Assembly: GCA_002009975.1 (NCBI GenBank) | Contig: MTLP01000036.1 | Coordinates: 1 to 64,000, forward strand | Source: Thermococcus sp. JdFR-02 | GTDB taxonomy: Archaea; Methanobacteriota_B; Thermococci; Thermococcales; Thermococcaceae | Length of the DNA: 64,000 nt | Reading direction: 5' to 3' | Shown: positions 44,772-54,861 of the stretch, piece after piece | Position numbering within the stretch: the first letter of the stretch is position 1 | Layout of the letters: each line of letters starts with the position of its first letter | The notes under the pieces: generated by a model | The model's input: the letters and a program-made list of their open reading frames with translations, nothing else | Told to the model about the DNA's origin: nothing | Databases searched by the model: none | Position numbers and translations under genes: made by a program

Positions 44772-47564
44772 TCACCTCTTCGACTTAAACCAAGCATCCA
44801 ATCCCATTTGTTTTGTCTTTTGATACTCTAAATCCTTCTCCTTATATCCAAAAGCCTCTAAAATCCTAAGCACGGCTGGAAGAACTTGATTGTGGATGTA
44901 GTAGTCTGGATCGTATTTGTGCTTCTTTGGGTCATATTCATCTAAAAGAATTGCCCTATCGCTTATTTTTTTATCTCCCCTAAGAACCACATAATTTATA
45001 ATCATTCCAGGCTTAACTTTAACCCCTTTAGCTTTTAAACGCTTAGCTATGGCTATATGAGGACCCGTTGCCTTATATGCGCTCAGTTCTCTCGTTATTT
45101 GTTCATAAATTACAAGCTTTTCCACTGGAACTCTATAATTCGCTAAATCCTCAACAACTTGCTTAACAATCTTTACGGCCTTCTCAACACTACCATCCTT
45201 TAGAATTGCCTCCAGAACTTTAGCTTGTGTCTCTTTTGCTATTGCACTCCAATCTCTTCTCACAACTTCCAAGCCACGTGTGGTTATCCTCCCCTCTTCA
45301 TCAATAACAGCGTAGCGTTTCTTTGTAACAAAGAACCCTCTTGTGTAAAATCCTTCAAACTCGAGCTCAAGCATTCCTGGGAGTTTCGAGTTTATATACT
45401 TCAAAAACTCCTTAGCTTTTTGCTTAATGGCTTCGGGCTTTTCTCCTGGAAGTGTGGCATAGAATCCATCTGTATTGTGAACCAAAATTCCATTTGCAAA
45501 GAATCTATGCGTATCTTCGACTTCAATGTCATAAACATAATCTTTGTATTCGATCTCTATGACAGAAGTAACATCGCTAAATATGATCTCCCCATCATTA
45601 TACAATATTAACTTCATGTTGTCATTAAGATTAATCGGTTTTGCTTCAACAAATTTTCCATCTTTATAAACAATTATGCTATGATCTTCAGTAACATCAA
45701 CGTACTTTTCACCACTAAACACTCTATACATCTTTTTTCTGGCTAGATGTCTCATGACATATGGAACTTTCTTCCAAACCAGCTTACCATTATCATTTAG
45801 CGTTAGCGCTTCAACATCTTGTAGAGTACAATACTCTTTTTCCCCAAGCTTATACTCAACATTCTTAAACAAATCCTCGATTTTCACGAATTTTACTTCT
45901 CCTTTTTCCCTGATTATTACTTCTGTATCTCCAGAAACGCTGTCCGCATAAAGCACTTTAAAGCCCCAATTTTCAATCTCCTTGATCGTGGTTTCTATGT
46001 AGTATCTTCCCCAAGCCGTAACACTTTCTGCAGACTCTTTTGAATACCATCTTGCCTTAGGATAACCCATATAACCGTAGAAACTATTAGCTAGGATCTT
46101 TAGAGCTCTCTGCCTATAATCGAGCATTTTTTGTTCAACACCACTTGTCTCTTTCATCTTCTTCTTAACAGCTTGCCTTTCCTCTATCAAGCTCTTTAGA
46201 ATACTTGGTATAAATCCCGGAAAATCTTTGCAGAACCTATATCCAACTATTGGAGCTTTGTCATAATTTTTACAACCTTCTCTTTCTAAAGTATCGGGAG
46301 AAATGTTGTGTTCGACTATAATTGAGGGGTAAAGAGCTCTAAAGTCTAAATAAACTATGTTCCCCCACAATCCTCTCTCTGGCTCTTTAACGTATCCTCC
46401 AATATACGTTGTTCTTAATCTTCTTTGATATTCCTCATTGCTCGGTTTATTTGGTGCTAACTCATTCTTTTGATACGCGATTCTTAGTAGAAACCACTCA
46501 ACTAAATTACCTGTGCTTGATCTTGAAACGTCCCAAACGCTTTGGGCAATAAGCTTTGAAAGCTCAGCTTCCATTGGAAAGAACTCTTTGCCGAGTTCAT
46601 AAGTTGCTTTAGCATCTTCCATCGAGTATTGGGCTAAAGCTTTCATTCCTTCTCTGCTTTCCCAAATCATGCTTATCTCTTCAGCCTGGAGCTTTGTTTT
46701 CTTTTTTCCCAAAACAGCTTCATAAACAGCCTCAAGCGTATAATGTGGCAAATTTACCGTTCTTCTAACAACGGGGAACAGATCAAAGTGTATTCTCCCC
46801 TTAATCTCAACGGCAAATCTGTTGCCCATTCTTTCAATTTTTGGTTCGCTGTTCTCTTTATCCCTTCCAAGCATTAACTTAACACCAAGCTTTCTAGCCC
46901 TCTTAACAAGGTAAGGCACGTCAAAGTTGTCACCATTGTAGGTTATCAAAACATCTGGATCTTTTTCTCTCACTATTTGAACGAAACGCTTTATCATTTC
47001 CCTCTCGCTTGAAACGACCTCTACATATGGCAGATCAATCTTCTTCCAAGTGATAACTTTGGCTTCTTCTTCATCTGCATAGCTTATCATTATTATTTGC
47101 CCTTCCCCAAATTCCTGCCCCTCTGTGTAGAAGGTCTCGATATCAAAAGCCATTAGCTTAAGCTTTTCATCTCCTTCCATTGGTACTAAGTTTTTATCAA
47201 TCAAATAGCGCTTTGCAAAAGGAATATCATACTCAAATATGTCAATAACTGCTGGATGTTCCCTAATTTTGTTTCTAATAGCTGGAACGTCTTGAGGATG
47301 TTGAAAAATCAGCTTCCAGACTTCAATTGGCTTTCCCAAGAATTTCTTTTGAACCTTTTCTGCTTTTACAATCTTAACAACTTTTCCATGTCTCTCTCCA
47401 GTTATTTTCTTAACCTCTTCAATCGCACTATCGTCTTTTAGAAGGGCATAAATGTAAGGCTGAAAATCCCTATCGTACTCAATCTTAAATTCCCCATTTT
47501 CAATCTTAAAAATCCTAATCACAGGTTTTCCATTTTCAGTGACATAGTCAGTATCAATTATCAC
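44772..47564 (-). CDS. polB: Family B DNA polymerase, intein-containing precursor
   Basis: A 930-residue precursor. The exonuclease domain shows [20 protein letters not shown] and [12 protein letters not shown]. Polymerase motif A is [12 protein letters not shown], motif B region is [18 protein letters not shown], and motif C YAD/TDGFYA is split by the intein. Removing the 156-residue intein leaves 774 residues, the exact length of Vent- and KOD-type enzymes, which supports the GTG start at 47564 (after GGTGGG) instead of the ATG 12 bases upstream. Sequence closely resembles the T. litoralis enzyme. Replicative/repair polymerase with proofreading and template-uracil sensing. Confidence 0.97.
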   Translation of the reverse strand: MIIDTDYVTENGKPVIRIFKIENGEFKIEYDRDFQPYIYALLKDDSAIEEVKKITGERHGKVVKIVKAEKVQKKFLGKPIEVWKLIFQHPQDVPAIRNKIREHPAVIDIFEYDIPFAKRYLIDKNLVPMEGDEKLKLMAFDIETFYTEGQEFGEGQIIMISYADEEEAKVITWKKIDLPYVEVVSSEREMIKRFVQIVREKDPDVLITYNGDNFDVPYLVKRARKLGVKLMLGRDKENSEPKIERMGNRFAVEIKGRIHFDLFPVVRRTVNLPHYTLEAVYEAVLGKKKTKLQAEEISMIWESREGMKALAQYSMEDAKATYELGKEFFPMEAELSKLIAQSVWDVSRSSTGNLVEWFLLRIAYQKNELAPNKPSNEEYQRRLRTTYIGGYVKEPERGLWGNIVYLDFRALYPSIIVEHNISPDTLEREGCKNYDKAPIVGYRFCKDFPGFIPSILKSLIEERQAVKKKMKETSGVEQKMLDYRQRALKILANSFYGYMGYPKARWYSKESAESVTAWGRYYIETTIKEIENWGFKVLYADSVSGDTEVIIREKGEVKFVKIEDLFKNVEYKLGEKEYCTLQDVEALTLNDNGKLVWKKVPYVMRHLARKKMYRVFSGEKYVDVTEDHSIIVYKDGKFVEAKPINLNDNMKLILYNDGEIIFSDVTSVIEIEYKDYVYDIEVEDTHRFFANGILVHNTDGFYATLPGEKPEAIKQKAKEFLKYINSKLPGMLELEFEGFYTRGFFVTKKRYAVIDEEGRITTRGLEVVRRDWSAIAKETQAKVLEAILKDGSVEKAVKIVKQVVEDLANYRVPVEKLVIYEQITRELSAYKATGPHIAIAKRLKAKGVKVKPGMIINYVVLRGDKKISDRAILLDEYDPKKHKYDPDYYIHNQVLPAVLRILEAFGYKEKDLEYQKTKQMGLDAWFKSKR
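45474..45941 (-). mobile_element. Mini-intein at the pol-c site of PolB
   Basis: 156 residues inserted in YAD/TDG of motif C. N-terminal splice block: Ser1 in [10 protein letters not shown]. Block B: VTEDHSII (T-x-x-H). C-terminal blocks: [20 protein letters not shown], ending His-Asn, with Thr as +1 extein residue. All splice residues are present. The homing endonuclease (LAGLIDADG) of the T. litoralis Pol-2 intein is missing; block B and the C-terminal part are joined by only about 45 residues. It should splice but not home. Confidence 0.95.
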
Positions 47565-47597
47565 AATTCCCACCATAAATAGCTATGATTTTTGTTA

Positions 47598-47612
47598 AGA
47601 TAAACTTTATCT
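47598..47612. promoter_or_regulatory. Palindrome upstream of polB
   Basis: AGATAAACTTTATCT, 7-base arms around one C, in the 64-base gap between the AMMECR1 gene and polB. May be the polB TATA region or a regulator site. Confidence 0.35.
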
Positions 47613-47628
47613 CATTAAGCATTTTTAA

Positions 47629-48258
47629 TTATAAGCCTTCTTTAACCAAAGGCTTCCTCTTTATCGGTCCTTTTGGATATTCTTCCTCAAATATCTCTGC
47701 TGTAAACTTGTAAACCTTGGTGTCCTTATCTAACCAACAATCTAATGGCAATCCTGCTTTCCAACAAGTTTGGCTCAAGAACTCTTCCTCATCCCATCCC
47801 CATTCAATTGGAACTTGAGGTAGCAAAAGTCCAGAGTATATGCCTTTTTCAACTATTAATCCATCCCTACCCACCTTGATTTTCTTTGGTCTCTCTTCAG
47901 GCTTTCCATCTATTAATTCAGGAGGAGTTAGCACACTAACTTCAATTGCCAAGTTATCAAGTTCATGTAGTTCAACAGGTGGAAAGCGTGGGTCATCTAC
48001 CGCTGCATAGATGGCTGCTTTTATTGTTGCTTTAACCAGCGGATAAAGCGGTAACGGGAAGCCAATACAACCTCTCAAGGCTACTTGATGAGGAACGTTA
48101 AAACGATTAAGCGTGACAAATACTCCCATTTTTTCCCAGAGTTCTTGAGGTGTATCTTCTGGAGGAGAAATTTCTTTCCCGGTTTTTAAATATTCCTCAA
48201 TTGCCTTCCTTGCTAGTCTTACTAAAAACTCCCCATGTTCATCTTTAATCTTATACAT
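47629..48258 (-). CDS. AMMECR1-domain protein
   Basis: A 209-residue AMMECR1 family protein. The conserved block LRGCIGFPLPLYPLVKATIKAAIYAAVDDPRFPPV contains the invariant L-R-G-C-I-G. VEKGIYSGLLLPQVPIEWGWDEEEFLSQTCWKAGLP is the second hallmark. Universally conserved in archaea and eukaryotes; biochemical role not settled. It precedes polB on the same strand with a 64-base gap. Poor ribosome binding site. Confidence 0.9.
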   Translation of the reverse strand: MYKIKDEHGEFLVRLARKAIEEYLKTGKEISPPEDTPQELWEKMGVFVTLNRFNVPHQVALRGCIGFPLPLYPLVKATIKAAIYAAVDDPRFPPVELHELDNLAIEVSVLTPPELIDGKPEERPKKIKVGRDGLIVEKGIYSGLLLPQVPIEWGWDEEEFLSQTCWKAGLPLDCWLDKDTKVYKFTAEIFEEEYPKGPIKRKPLVKEGL

Positions 48259-48355
48259 CTTTACCCCCTTAGTCTTTTTAATCTCAAGTGTATATAACGA
48301 TAACTAACCGTAAGATTTAAATTATTGCCGATTAAAAGATAGTCAGGTGTCGAAA

Positions 48356-48661
48356 GTGAGCGTTATCATAGAATTCGTCATAGTTCCCCTTGGTGAGCTA
48401 AGCTTGAGCAGATACGTAGCTGAAGTAGTAAAGCTTTTAGAGAAGAAAGGCGTAAAGTATCAACTGACACCTATGTCAACGATTATTGAAGTCTCGAGTG
48501 TGAGTGAGGGCTTTAAAATCATTGAAGAAGCCCACGAGTTGATGTTTAAGCTTGGGGTAAAAAGGGTTTCAACAACTATAAGGATTGATGATAGAAGAGA
48601 TAAGAGAAGGCACATGGAAGATAAAATAAAATCCGTGCTGGAAAAAGCCCAGGAGGGTTGA
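48356..48661 (+). CDS. MTH1187-family (thiamine-binding-like) protein
   Basis: About 101 residues with a ferredoxin-like fold. [44 protein letters not shown] is the standard start of MTH1187/UPF0045 proteins, which bind thiamine or similar small molecules. The GTG at 48356 follows AGGTG and matches homologue starts; an upstream GTG at 48347 lacks a binding site. The stop overlaps the DUF373 start by 4 bases. Confidence 0.82.
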   Translation: MSVIIEFVIVPLGELSLSRYVAEVVKLLEKKGVKYQLTPMSTIIEVSSVSEGFKIIEEAHELMFKLGVKRVSTTIRIDDRRDKRRHMEDKIKSVLEKAQEG

Positions 48662-49803
48662 AAATTAAAGTATTGATACTCTGCATTGATAGAGATGATG
48701 ATTTTGGTAGCAAAGCTGGTGTTAAAGGTCCCGTTATTGGAAGGAAAGCTTGTGTAGATGCGGCTCTAAAGCTTAGCTTGGCTGATCCCGAAGATAGCGA
48801 TGCTAATGTTGTTTATGCCGGTGTTAAACTTTATGATGATTTAAAGGAAAACAAGGAGTTTGAAGATGTTGAAGTTGCTTTAATCACAGGTCATCCAGAT
48901 GTGGGTGTTAAAAGCGATTTAGAATTAAATAGACAATTAGAGGAAGTTTTGAAGAAGTTCCCTGCAGATGGTGTTATTCCCGTTACTGACGGTGCAGAAG
49001 ATGAGCAGGTCTTTCCAATAATAACCTCAAGAATACCAATTATAAGCTCTCGTAGGGTGGTTGTTAAGCAAAGCGAAAGCATCGAAACAACTTATTACAT
49101 GATTTATCGTTATTTAAAGGAGATTTTAAGCGATCCAGAAGCAGCAAAAATTGTTTTTGGCATTCCAGGTTTGATTGTCCTTCTTTATGGAATAGCAAAA
49201 CTCATTTCAATCAAATATCCTGAAAGCGTTAACATAGTCTCCTCAACTGTAGCAGGAACTATCCTCTTGATAGTAGGTGGTTATGCTTTTATGAAAGGTT
49301 TTAAGGTGCACATAGCACTAAGAGAAAGTATTAGCAAAGGACTTATTACACTAATCTCAATAGTTGCAGGATTGTTTATAATCTTTGCTGGAGCTGTAAA
49401 CGTCTACTTCACTTTTGGAACGCTTGCAGAGAGCAAAATGGGATTAATTCCCGTAACTCCCCTTATACAGGGGATATTATACATCAACCTCATAAACACA
49501 CCCTTAATCCTTGGACTTGGGGTTATGATATCTGGAAGAATCCTTCAAGCATATCTAAAGAAAGATCCCCATATTTGGTATTATACAGCTGGATTGGTAA
49601 TGCTACCCGCTCTTTGGATCACTATAGATTTAACAACAAGCTATGCGATAGCGATAGTATCTCCATCTCTACTTGTGTTCTTCAAGAAATTTATGATAGC
49701 CGTTTTAGATGTCGCATTAGGAACCTTAATTAGTGTCTATTTGAGAGAAAAGGTTAAAGGATGGGAAAAAGTTGAAATTGGAAAGAGCGTTGAGGGAGTA
49801 TGA
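48658..49803 (+). CDS. DUF373 family membrane protein
   Basis: A 381-residue protein. The N-terminal cytoplasmic domain starts [46 protein letters not shown], with [18 protein letters not shown] and [22 protein letters not shown] later. Six or so membrane helices make up the rest. This is archaeal DUF373; function unknown. The TTG at 48658 sits almost on its GGAGGG, so translational coupling with the preceding gene is likely. Confidence 0.85.
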   Translation: MKIKVLILCIDRDDDFGSKAGVKGPVIGRKACVDAALKLSLADPEDSDANVVYAGVKLYDDLKENKEFEDVEVALITGHPDVGVKSDLELNRQLEEVLKKFPADGVIPVTDGAEDEQVFPIITSRIPIISSRRVVVKQSESIETTYYMIYRYLKEILSDPEAAKIVFGIPGLIVLLYGIAKLISIKYPESVNIVSSTVAGTILLIVGGYAFMKGFKVHIALRESISKGLITLISIVAGLFIIFAGAVNVYFTFGTLAESKMGLIPVTPLIQGILYINLINTPLILGLGVMISGRILQAYLKKDPHIWYYTAGLVMLPALWITIDLTTSYAIAIVSPSLLVFFKKFMIAVLDVALGTLISVYLREKVKGWEKVEIGKSVEGV

Positions 49804-50836
49804 AAAAAAGAAAAATGAAATTGAGAAGCGTAGAAACAAGCTTAAAGATGAGTACTCAAAAAAGGTTTCTAAGAGTATTGGTGAAATCCTAAAGTACCTG
49901 GAAAAGCTCGAGAAAAAGGAAATTCCAAAGAACATTGATGAAAGAATTAAAAAGATTGCAGAAGTTGAAAAGAGGAACTATGTGGAAACCCTACGCCGAA
50001 CACTAACAAACATAAAGGGAATAGATGATTTGGGAAAATTTCTCCCAGAGCTTTCAAAGTTCCATGTAGGTCATGGAAAATACCTCCTCATAGTTTTTGA
50101 AAAGGACATTTTTACAATAAACAAACACCTAAAATCCCTCTCAACTATGTATTCCGACTACCTAAGGAAGCTTGAAAGTTTAAGGTTGGAGAACATTCCA
50201 ATAAAAGAGATACTCGATGAAATGGGCAATATAAAAAAGAGCATTAGTATTGAAGAAAAAGAGCTTGAAAGACTTAAAGCAGATGAGAAAACTATGAACA
50301 AAAGGTTTGAGGAGCTGATGAGAGAAAAAGAACTTGAAAAGCTGGAGAATGAGATAAAAGAGCTCAAGTCAAGACTTGAGAGCAAAGAGATCGAAATAAG
50401 ATCAAAAGTCTCTCAGTTGAAGAGACCAATAAAGAGAAGCAGAATTGGAGAAAAAGTTGCAAAAGAGATCATAAAAGACAGTGCTTATGCAATTACACAT
50501 CCAGAAGAATTTTTGGAATTTTTAAACAAGATGCTTGACAAGTTTGAAGGGAAGTATAGAAAGACTGCTGAATGGCTTATAGAGAACTTGAATAAAGAGG
50601 TAGAAGAGATAAGGACTGAAAGGGAAGAGTTAAGCAAGTTGGAAGACATGAAGAAAGATGCTACTAAAGAACTTGAAGAGTTTGAGAGAGAAATCAAAAA
50701 ACTGAAAGAGAAAATAAAGGAGAGAGAAGAATATATAAAAAGGCTGAAGAAGAAACTCTTAGACCTTGAAAATGAGTTGCAAAAATCAATTTCAAGACTT
50801 GAAAGCTTGCTCAAGACTAAGATTAATTTTCAATAA
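49772..50836 (+). CDS. Coiled-coil protein
   Basis: A 354-residue, Lys/Glu-rich protein with long coiled coils at about 1-50, 140-220 and 270-345, around a less charged core (FLPELSKFHVGHGKYLLIVFEKD). No ATPase motifs, so not an SMC. It overlaps DUF373 by 32 bases in another frame; TTG at 49772 is used but later TTG starts are possible. The overlap suggests a functional pair, perhaps attached to the DUF373 membrane protein. Confidence 0.65.
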   Translation: MKLERALREYEKKKNEIEKRRNKLKDEYSKKVSKSIGEILKYLEKLEKKEIPKNIDERIKKIAEVEKRNYVETLRRTLTNIKGIDDLGKFLPELSKFHVGHGKYLLIVFEKDIFTINKHLKSLSTMYSDYLRKLESLRLENIPIKEILDEMGNIKKSISIEEKELERLKADEKTMNKRFEELMREKELEKLENEIKELKSRLESKEIEIRSKVSQLKRPIKRSRIGEKVAKEIIKDSAYAITHPEEFLEFLNKMLDKFEGKYRKTAEWLIENLNKEVEEIRTEREELSKLEDMKKDATKELEEFEREIKKLKEKIKEREEYIKRLKKKLLDLENELQKSISRLESLLKTKINFQ

Positions 50837-50878
50837 GTTTATATTTTAGGGCAACCTAATTTTTTATTGGTGGGAGGT

Positions 50879-51724
50879 ATGATCAAGCCAGACAAGTTAA
50901 GATTTGGAACAGCCGGAATTCCAATTTCAACGCGCAAACCTTCAACCATAGAAGGAATAAAAAGGGTTAGAGAGCTAGGTTTAGATGCTATGGAAATTGA
51001 ATTCGTTAGAGGAGTTAATTTAAAACCAGAAATGGCTAAAAAGATTAAATATGTGGCTAGAGAGAATGATGTTCTCTTAACAGCACATGCTCCCTATTAC
51101 ATAAATCTAAATGCAAGGGAAAAGGCAAAAGTTGAAGCAAGTAAGAAGAGAATATTAGACAGCGCTAGGCGATTATACGATGCTGGTGGTTATAGTGTTG
51201 TCTTTCATGCGGGTTATTACTTAAAACAAGAGCCTAAAATAGTTTATGAACGGATTAAAAATGAAATTAAAGACATTGTAAGGATTCTCCAAGATGAAGG
51301 AATAAGGCTTTGGGTAAGACCAGAGCTAACAGGAAAACCAACACAGTTTGGAAATTTGAGGGAGTTAATAAAACTAAGCCAAGATATTGAAATGGTCTTA
51401 CCTGCTATCGACTTTGCCCATGCCCATGCAAGGGAAAAAGGAAAGTGCAACACTGTTGAAGAGTGGCGAGAAATGCTCTCCCTAATAGAGCAAGAGCTTG
51501 GAAGGGAAGCACTAAACAACATGCACATCCACATAAGCGGAATAAACTATGGAGAAAAGGGGGAGAAAAATCACCTTAATTTGCAAGAGAGCGATTTGAA
51601 GTGGGAAGACCTGCTCAGGATTCTTAAGGAATTCAAAGTTAAGGGTGTTGTAATAAGTGAAAGCCCAAACATTGAAGGAGATGCAATCTTAATGAAGAAG
51701 AAATACAGGGAAATAAGAATTTAG
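50879..51724 (+). CDS. nfo: Endonuclease IV-like AP endonuclease (TIM barrel)
   Basis: A 281-residue TIM-barrel protein. Candidate metal ligands appear in order: TAHAPYYINL, VFHAGYYL, RPELTGKPTQFG, AIDFAHAHA, MHIHISGINYG and ISESPN. The pattern follows endonuclease IV, though the usual E-x-x-x-G-K and L-E-T-P motifs are modified (PELTGK, SESP). Expected to cut 5' of abasic sites with three Zn ions. The ATG at 50879 follows GGGAGGT. Confidence 0.82.
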   Translation: MIKPDKLRFGTAGIPISTRKPSTIEGIKRVRELGLDAMEIEFVRGVNLKPEMAKKIKYVARENDVLLTAHAPYYINLNAREKAKVEASKKRILDSARRLYDAGGYSVVFHAGYYLKQEPKIVYERIKNEIKDIVRILQDEGIRLWVRPELTGKPTQFGNLRELIKLSQDIEMVLPAIDFAHAHAREKGKCNTVEEWREMLSLIEQELGREALNNMHIHISGINYGEKGEKNHLNLQESDLKWEDLLRILKEFKVKGVVISESPNIEGDAILMKKKYREIRI

Positions 51725-51785
51725 CATTTTCAATTTTGACATGTTTCTTCAGCTTTGTAGTCCAAAAGGATAAATTTCAAAAACT

Positions 51786-52490
51786 TTAACCCTTGAGGTC
51801 AACTACCTCAAACGAGTCGTATGCTAAATCTATAATCAAAAGTTTGTTGGTTAAGAGTTCTCCACACTTAACTATGAGCTTAACTACCTCTGCTGCTTCA
51901 ATTGTTCCAATAATACCCGCTATTGGTGCAAAAATTGGAGATTTTTCTCTTTTCCCCCTAGGAGGGTTTGGAAATATATCCCTTAAGCTTTCTGTTTTTC
52001 CTGGAACTATTGTCGTAACCTGACCGTAAAAGCCACTAATAGCTGCATGAACCAGAGGAATATTTTTTACCGTTGTATATTCGTCTAGAATGTAGCGAGT
52101 TTCAAAATTATCTACACAATCAACCACAACATCCACATCTTTCAAAACATCGTTGATATTCTCTCTTGTGAGCTTTCCAACGAAAATTTCAATCTTTATG
52201 TTGGAATTAAACTTCTCAAGCTTCCATTTAGCTGAAATTGCCTTTGGGTTCTTGTCTAAATCTTCTTCCCAGTGGAGGATCTGCCTATCCAAATTATTTA
52301 GCTCTGGTTTTTCCTCATCTATCAGCAAAAGTTTTCCTATACCTGCAGCAGCCAAATAGTAAGCTACTGGAGAGCCTAGTCCTCCAATCCCTACCACTGC
52401 TACTTTAGAATTTTTAAGTTTTTCTTGTCCTTTTGTGCCGATTATTTCAATTTCTCTGCTGTATCTCTTCAATTCTTCTGCGCTTAACAC
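51786..52490 (-). CDS. ThiF/MoeB/HesA E1-like adenylyltransferase
   Basis: A 234-residue E1-like enzyme. VVGIGGLGSPVAYYLAAAGIG binds ATP; ELNNLDRQILH gives the Arg finger region; DCVDNFETRYILDE carries the catalytic Asp. The two CxxC zinc pairs of MoeB/ThiF are absent (only two Cys in all). It should adenylate a ubiquitin-like carrier (SAMP/MoaD/ThiS) for thiolation or cofactor synthesis. The GTG at 52490 after GAGGTG gives the classical MLSAEELKRYSREI start. Confidence 0.87.
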   Translation of the reverse strand: MLSAEELKRYSREIEIIGTKGQEKLKNSKVAVVGIGGLGSPVAYYLAAAGIGKLLLIDEEKPELNNLDRQILHWEEDLDKNPKAISAKWKLEKFNSNIKIEIFVGKLTRENINDVLKDVDVVVDCVDNFETRYILDEYTTVKNIPLVHAAISGFYGQVTTIVPGKTESLRDIFPNPPRGKREKSPIFAPIAGIIGTIEAAEVVKLIVKCGELLTNKLLIIDLAYDSFEVVDLKG

Positions 52491-52754
52491 TCCAATCACC
52501 TCGAGAGTAAAAGTAATATGATTATATCCGTCAAAGTTTTGATCTTATGAAGAGTCATGTCTTAGAAACCAAGAAGCAAAAAAAGCCGTAGAACCCAAAT
52601 TGGCGCAATAAACGGAGAAACTCTCCATGACTTTCAAAAATTTTTCGAAACTATTTTTCACCCAATGTATATATTTTAAGCGAATTTTAGTCTATGAAGA
52701 AATTAGCTCCACTTGTATATAAGTGTTTATATGAAAAAAGCAAATAAAATTCTT
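52491..52754. other. Gene-free stretch with two TATA elements
   Basis: An AT-rich region with no convincing ORF. Plus-strand TATA-like sequences GTATATATTTT (near 52670) and GTATATAA (near 52716-52723) stand out. The second is 30-40 bases before the hairpin at 52755-52800. Confidence 0.4.
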
Positions 52755-52800
52755 GTAAGCAGAAAATTGCCACCATGGCTGTGAGATAATCCCTGCTTAC
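52755..52800 (+). ncRNA. Candidate small hairpin RNA
   Basis: An 8-base perfect stem GTAAGCAG (52755-52762) / CTGCTTAC (52793-52800) encloses an inner GCCA-CCA-TGGC hairpin. A TATA box at about 52716-52723 would start transcription close to its 5' end. It overlaps the stop codon of the convergent peptidase gene, so it may instead be that gene's 3' hairpin. No C/D boxes and no clear ACA. Confidence 0.35.
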
Positions 52801-53846
52801 TTCTCTAGTCTCCCGTATCTCTTCATTATTTCAACGAGCTTATCATGTGGCAAAGCATATCTTATGTGTCTCTCTCTTCCTTTCACGGTCTTTGCCTGTA
52901 GGAGCGAATTTATTACAGCTTCCTCAACCGCTTCAGCTGTTGCTTTAAAAACTCTGCTCAGTCTTGCATCGTGCAAAGCTTCAATTCTTAGAGGCTCTTT
53001 TTGATAGTGAGGAATTTTTTGAGCTGTTGAAAAAGCTAAAACTATATCCCCACTTCCGTTGTATGCGTAACCTCCAGTCCTTGCTAAACCTACAATTGCT
53101 CTCTTTGCTAATCTATATAGCTGCCTTGATGTTAAAGGCAAATCTGTTGCCACAATCATTATTATGCTCCCTTTTCCGCTCTTTCCTCTTCCAGGATAGT
53201 CTTTAAGTTCCAATCCAACTGGAACACCAGCAATCGTTAAATCTTCTCTCTTGCCAAAGTTACTCAAAACTAAAGCTCCAATGGTGTATTTCTTCCCATC
53301 AATCTCAACTATCCTAGAAGAAGAACCAATCCCACCTTTAAACTCAAAAGCACTCATTCCAGTTCCAGCTCCAACTGCACCTTCCTCAAAATCTTCGCTT
53401 GCATTTTTTAATGCTTCAAAGATGTGTTCTTTTTTAACATGCTTTCCTCTAATGTCATTAAGATAACTGTCGTTGCACTCTAAGACAAGAGGATTCACGC
53501 TCATAACATCCTTATTTTGCTCGAGCATATAATCTGTTAGAGCATCGGCAGCTGTATAAACGCTCAAAGTGTTTGTTAGTATTATTGGGCTTTCAATAAC
53601 TCCAAGCTCTTTCACTTGAGTTAAGCCGATTGGCTTTGCATAACCGTTCATGACAAAAGCATTAGCTAGGAGCTTTTCTTTGTAAATGTTTCCTTCATGA
53701 GGGATTATTGCAGTAACTCCAGTTCTTACAGCCTCGCCTTTAATTAAAGTCACGTTGCCAACTTTAACTCCCTTAACATCTGTTATCGAGTTCCTCCTAC
53801 CATGTTCAAAAACTCCAATTTTGATCCCTAAATCTGGGGCTTTCAT
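52797..53846 (-). CDS. DmpA-type P1/S58 peptidase (aminopeptidase/D-esterase)
   Basis: A 349-residue member of the DmpA/endotype-P1 family. The N-terminus NSITDVKGVKVGNVTLIKGEAVRTGVTAI is the typical D-V-x-G-V-x-V-G-x-x-T region. GAVGAGTGMSAFEFKGGIGSSSR includes the Gly-Ser at which family members self-cleave to expose the N-terminal nucleophile Ser. It trims D- or L-amino-terminal peptides. The ATG at 53846 follows GGTG. Confidence 0.87.
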   Translation of the reverse strand: MKAPDLGIKIGVFEHGRRNSITDVKGVKVGNVTLIKGEAVRTGVTAIIPHEGNIYKEKLLANAFVMNGYAKPIGLTQVKELGVIESPIILTNTLSVYTAADALTDYMLEQNKDVMSVNPLVLECNDSYLNDIRGKHVKKEHIFEALKNASEDFEEGAVGAGTGMSAFEFKGGIGSSSRIVEIDGKKYTIGALVLSNFGKREDLTIAGVPVGLELKDYPGRGKSGKGSIIMIVATDLPLTSRQLYRLAKRAIVGLARTGGYAYNGSGDIVLAFSTAQKIPHYQKEPLRIEALHDARLSRVFKATAEAVEEAVINSLLQAKTVKGRERHIRYALPHDKLVEIMKRYGRLEK

Positions 53847-53937
53847 GAGAGACACCAAATAATAGAAAGTTTACTGGCAATAAAAATACTTCCATAATGG
53901 CTAAATACTCCAATACCAATTCTCTTTGGTGATTAAA

Positions 53938-54471
53938 ATGAGCGAAAGTTGGAAGAAAAAGCTCGGGTTAATTCACATTTACACTGGAAATGGGAAAGGA
54001 AAGACAACAGCAGCGTTTGGATTGGCTTTAAGAGCCTTAGGGAGTGGGGCAAAAGTCATAATTATTCAATTTATGAAGTCACCAAAAGTTTACGGAGAGC
54101 AGATAATGGCAGAAAGAATTGGGATTAAAATCGAATCCTATGGCTTGCCAAAGTTTGTTCATAGAAAGCCAGAAAAAGACGACATTGAAGCTGCTAAAAA
54201 AGCCTTAAAAAGAGCTAAAGAAGTTATCCAAAGTGGAGAATGGGATTTAGTAATTTTAGACGAGATCTGTGTCGCTTTAGGCTTTAAAATGCTCGAAGTT
54301 GAAGAGGTAAAAGAGTTAATTAAAAGTAAAGCATCAAACACAGAGCTTATTTTAACGGGTCGCTACTGTCCAGAAGAGCTTTTTGAGTTAGCAGATTATG
54401 TCACGGAGATGAGGGAAATAAAGCATCCCTACCAAAAGGGGATAATAGCAAGGAAGGGAATCGAATATTAA
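53938..54471 (+). CDS. Cob(I)yrinic acid a,c-diamide adenosyltransferase (CobA/BtuR)
   Basis: A 177-residue CobA-type enzyme. The P-loop is YTGNGKGKTTAAFG; IIIQFMKSPKVYGE follows; WDLVILDEICVALGFKML is the Walker B region; NTELILTGRYCPEEL and TEMREIKHPYQKGI complete the family. It adenosylates corrinoids from ATP for adenosylcobalamin enzymes such as class II ribonucleotide reductase. Stand-alone; probably salvage. The ATG at 53938 follows GGTGAT. Confidence 0.9.
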   Translation: MSESWKKKLGLIHIYTGNGKGKTTAAFGLALRALGSGAKVIIIQFMKSPKVYGEQIMAERIGIKIESYGLPKFVHRKPEKDDIEAAKKALKRAKEVIQSGEWDLVILDEICVALGFKMLEVEEVKELIKSKASNTELILTGRYCPEELFELADYVTEMREIKHPYQKGIIARKGIEY

Positions 54472-54595
54472 CTTCCTTGTCTAGGCTTATAATGAGAAAT
54501 AAAATATCTCAAACCGAAAGATTTTTAGCTGTGAGAATGCAATATAGATTGGCACAGATTTTAGTAACTAATTCTTATTAAAGGAGGTGATAATG

Positions 54596-54853
54596 ATGAA
54601 CACTGAGGGGAGGATACAACAAATAGTTCAGGTTCTTAAGGAACAAGTTGTCCAAGATACCGTTGTTCCAAGAAATATTAGAAGAGCAGCTGAAGAAGCT
54701 ATAGAAAGGCTATTAGATACAAGTGTTGAGCCCGTGGTTAGGGCTGCTGACGCAATTGCAATATTGGAAGAAATAAGTGAAGATCCAAACATGCCCCTCC
54801 ACACAAGAACAATCATTTGGGAAGTTCTTGGGGCTTTAGAGCAAATTCAATGA
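54596..54853 (+). CDS. UPF0147 family protein
   Basis: An 85-residue all-helical protein, MNTEGRIQQIVQVLKEQVVQ, then RNIRRAAEEAIERLLD and RAADAIAILEEISEDPNMPLHTRTIIWEVLGALEQI, the full length and pattern of archaeal UPF0147. Function unknown. GGAGGTGA is one of the strongest ribosome binding sites here, suggesting high expression. Of two adjacent ATGs, 54596 is best spaced. Confidence 0.88.
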   Translation: MNTEGRIQQIVQVLKEQVVQDTVVPRNIRRAAEEAIERLLDTSVEPVVRAADAIAILEEISEDPNMPLHTRTIIWEVLGALEQIQ

Positions 54854-54861
54854 GCTTTTCT

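Noticed and set aside
44669-44775. N-terminal half of a 69-codon minus-strand ORF across the GC-rich element
   Set aside because: Pro/Leu/Arg-rich translation of a structured element; no ribosome binding site separate from the polB end.
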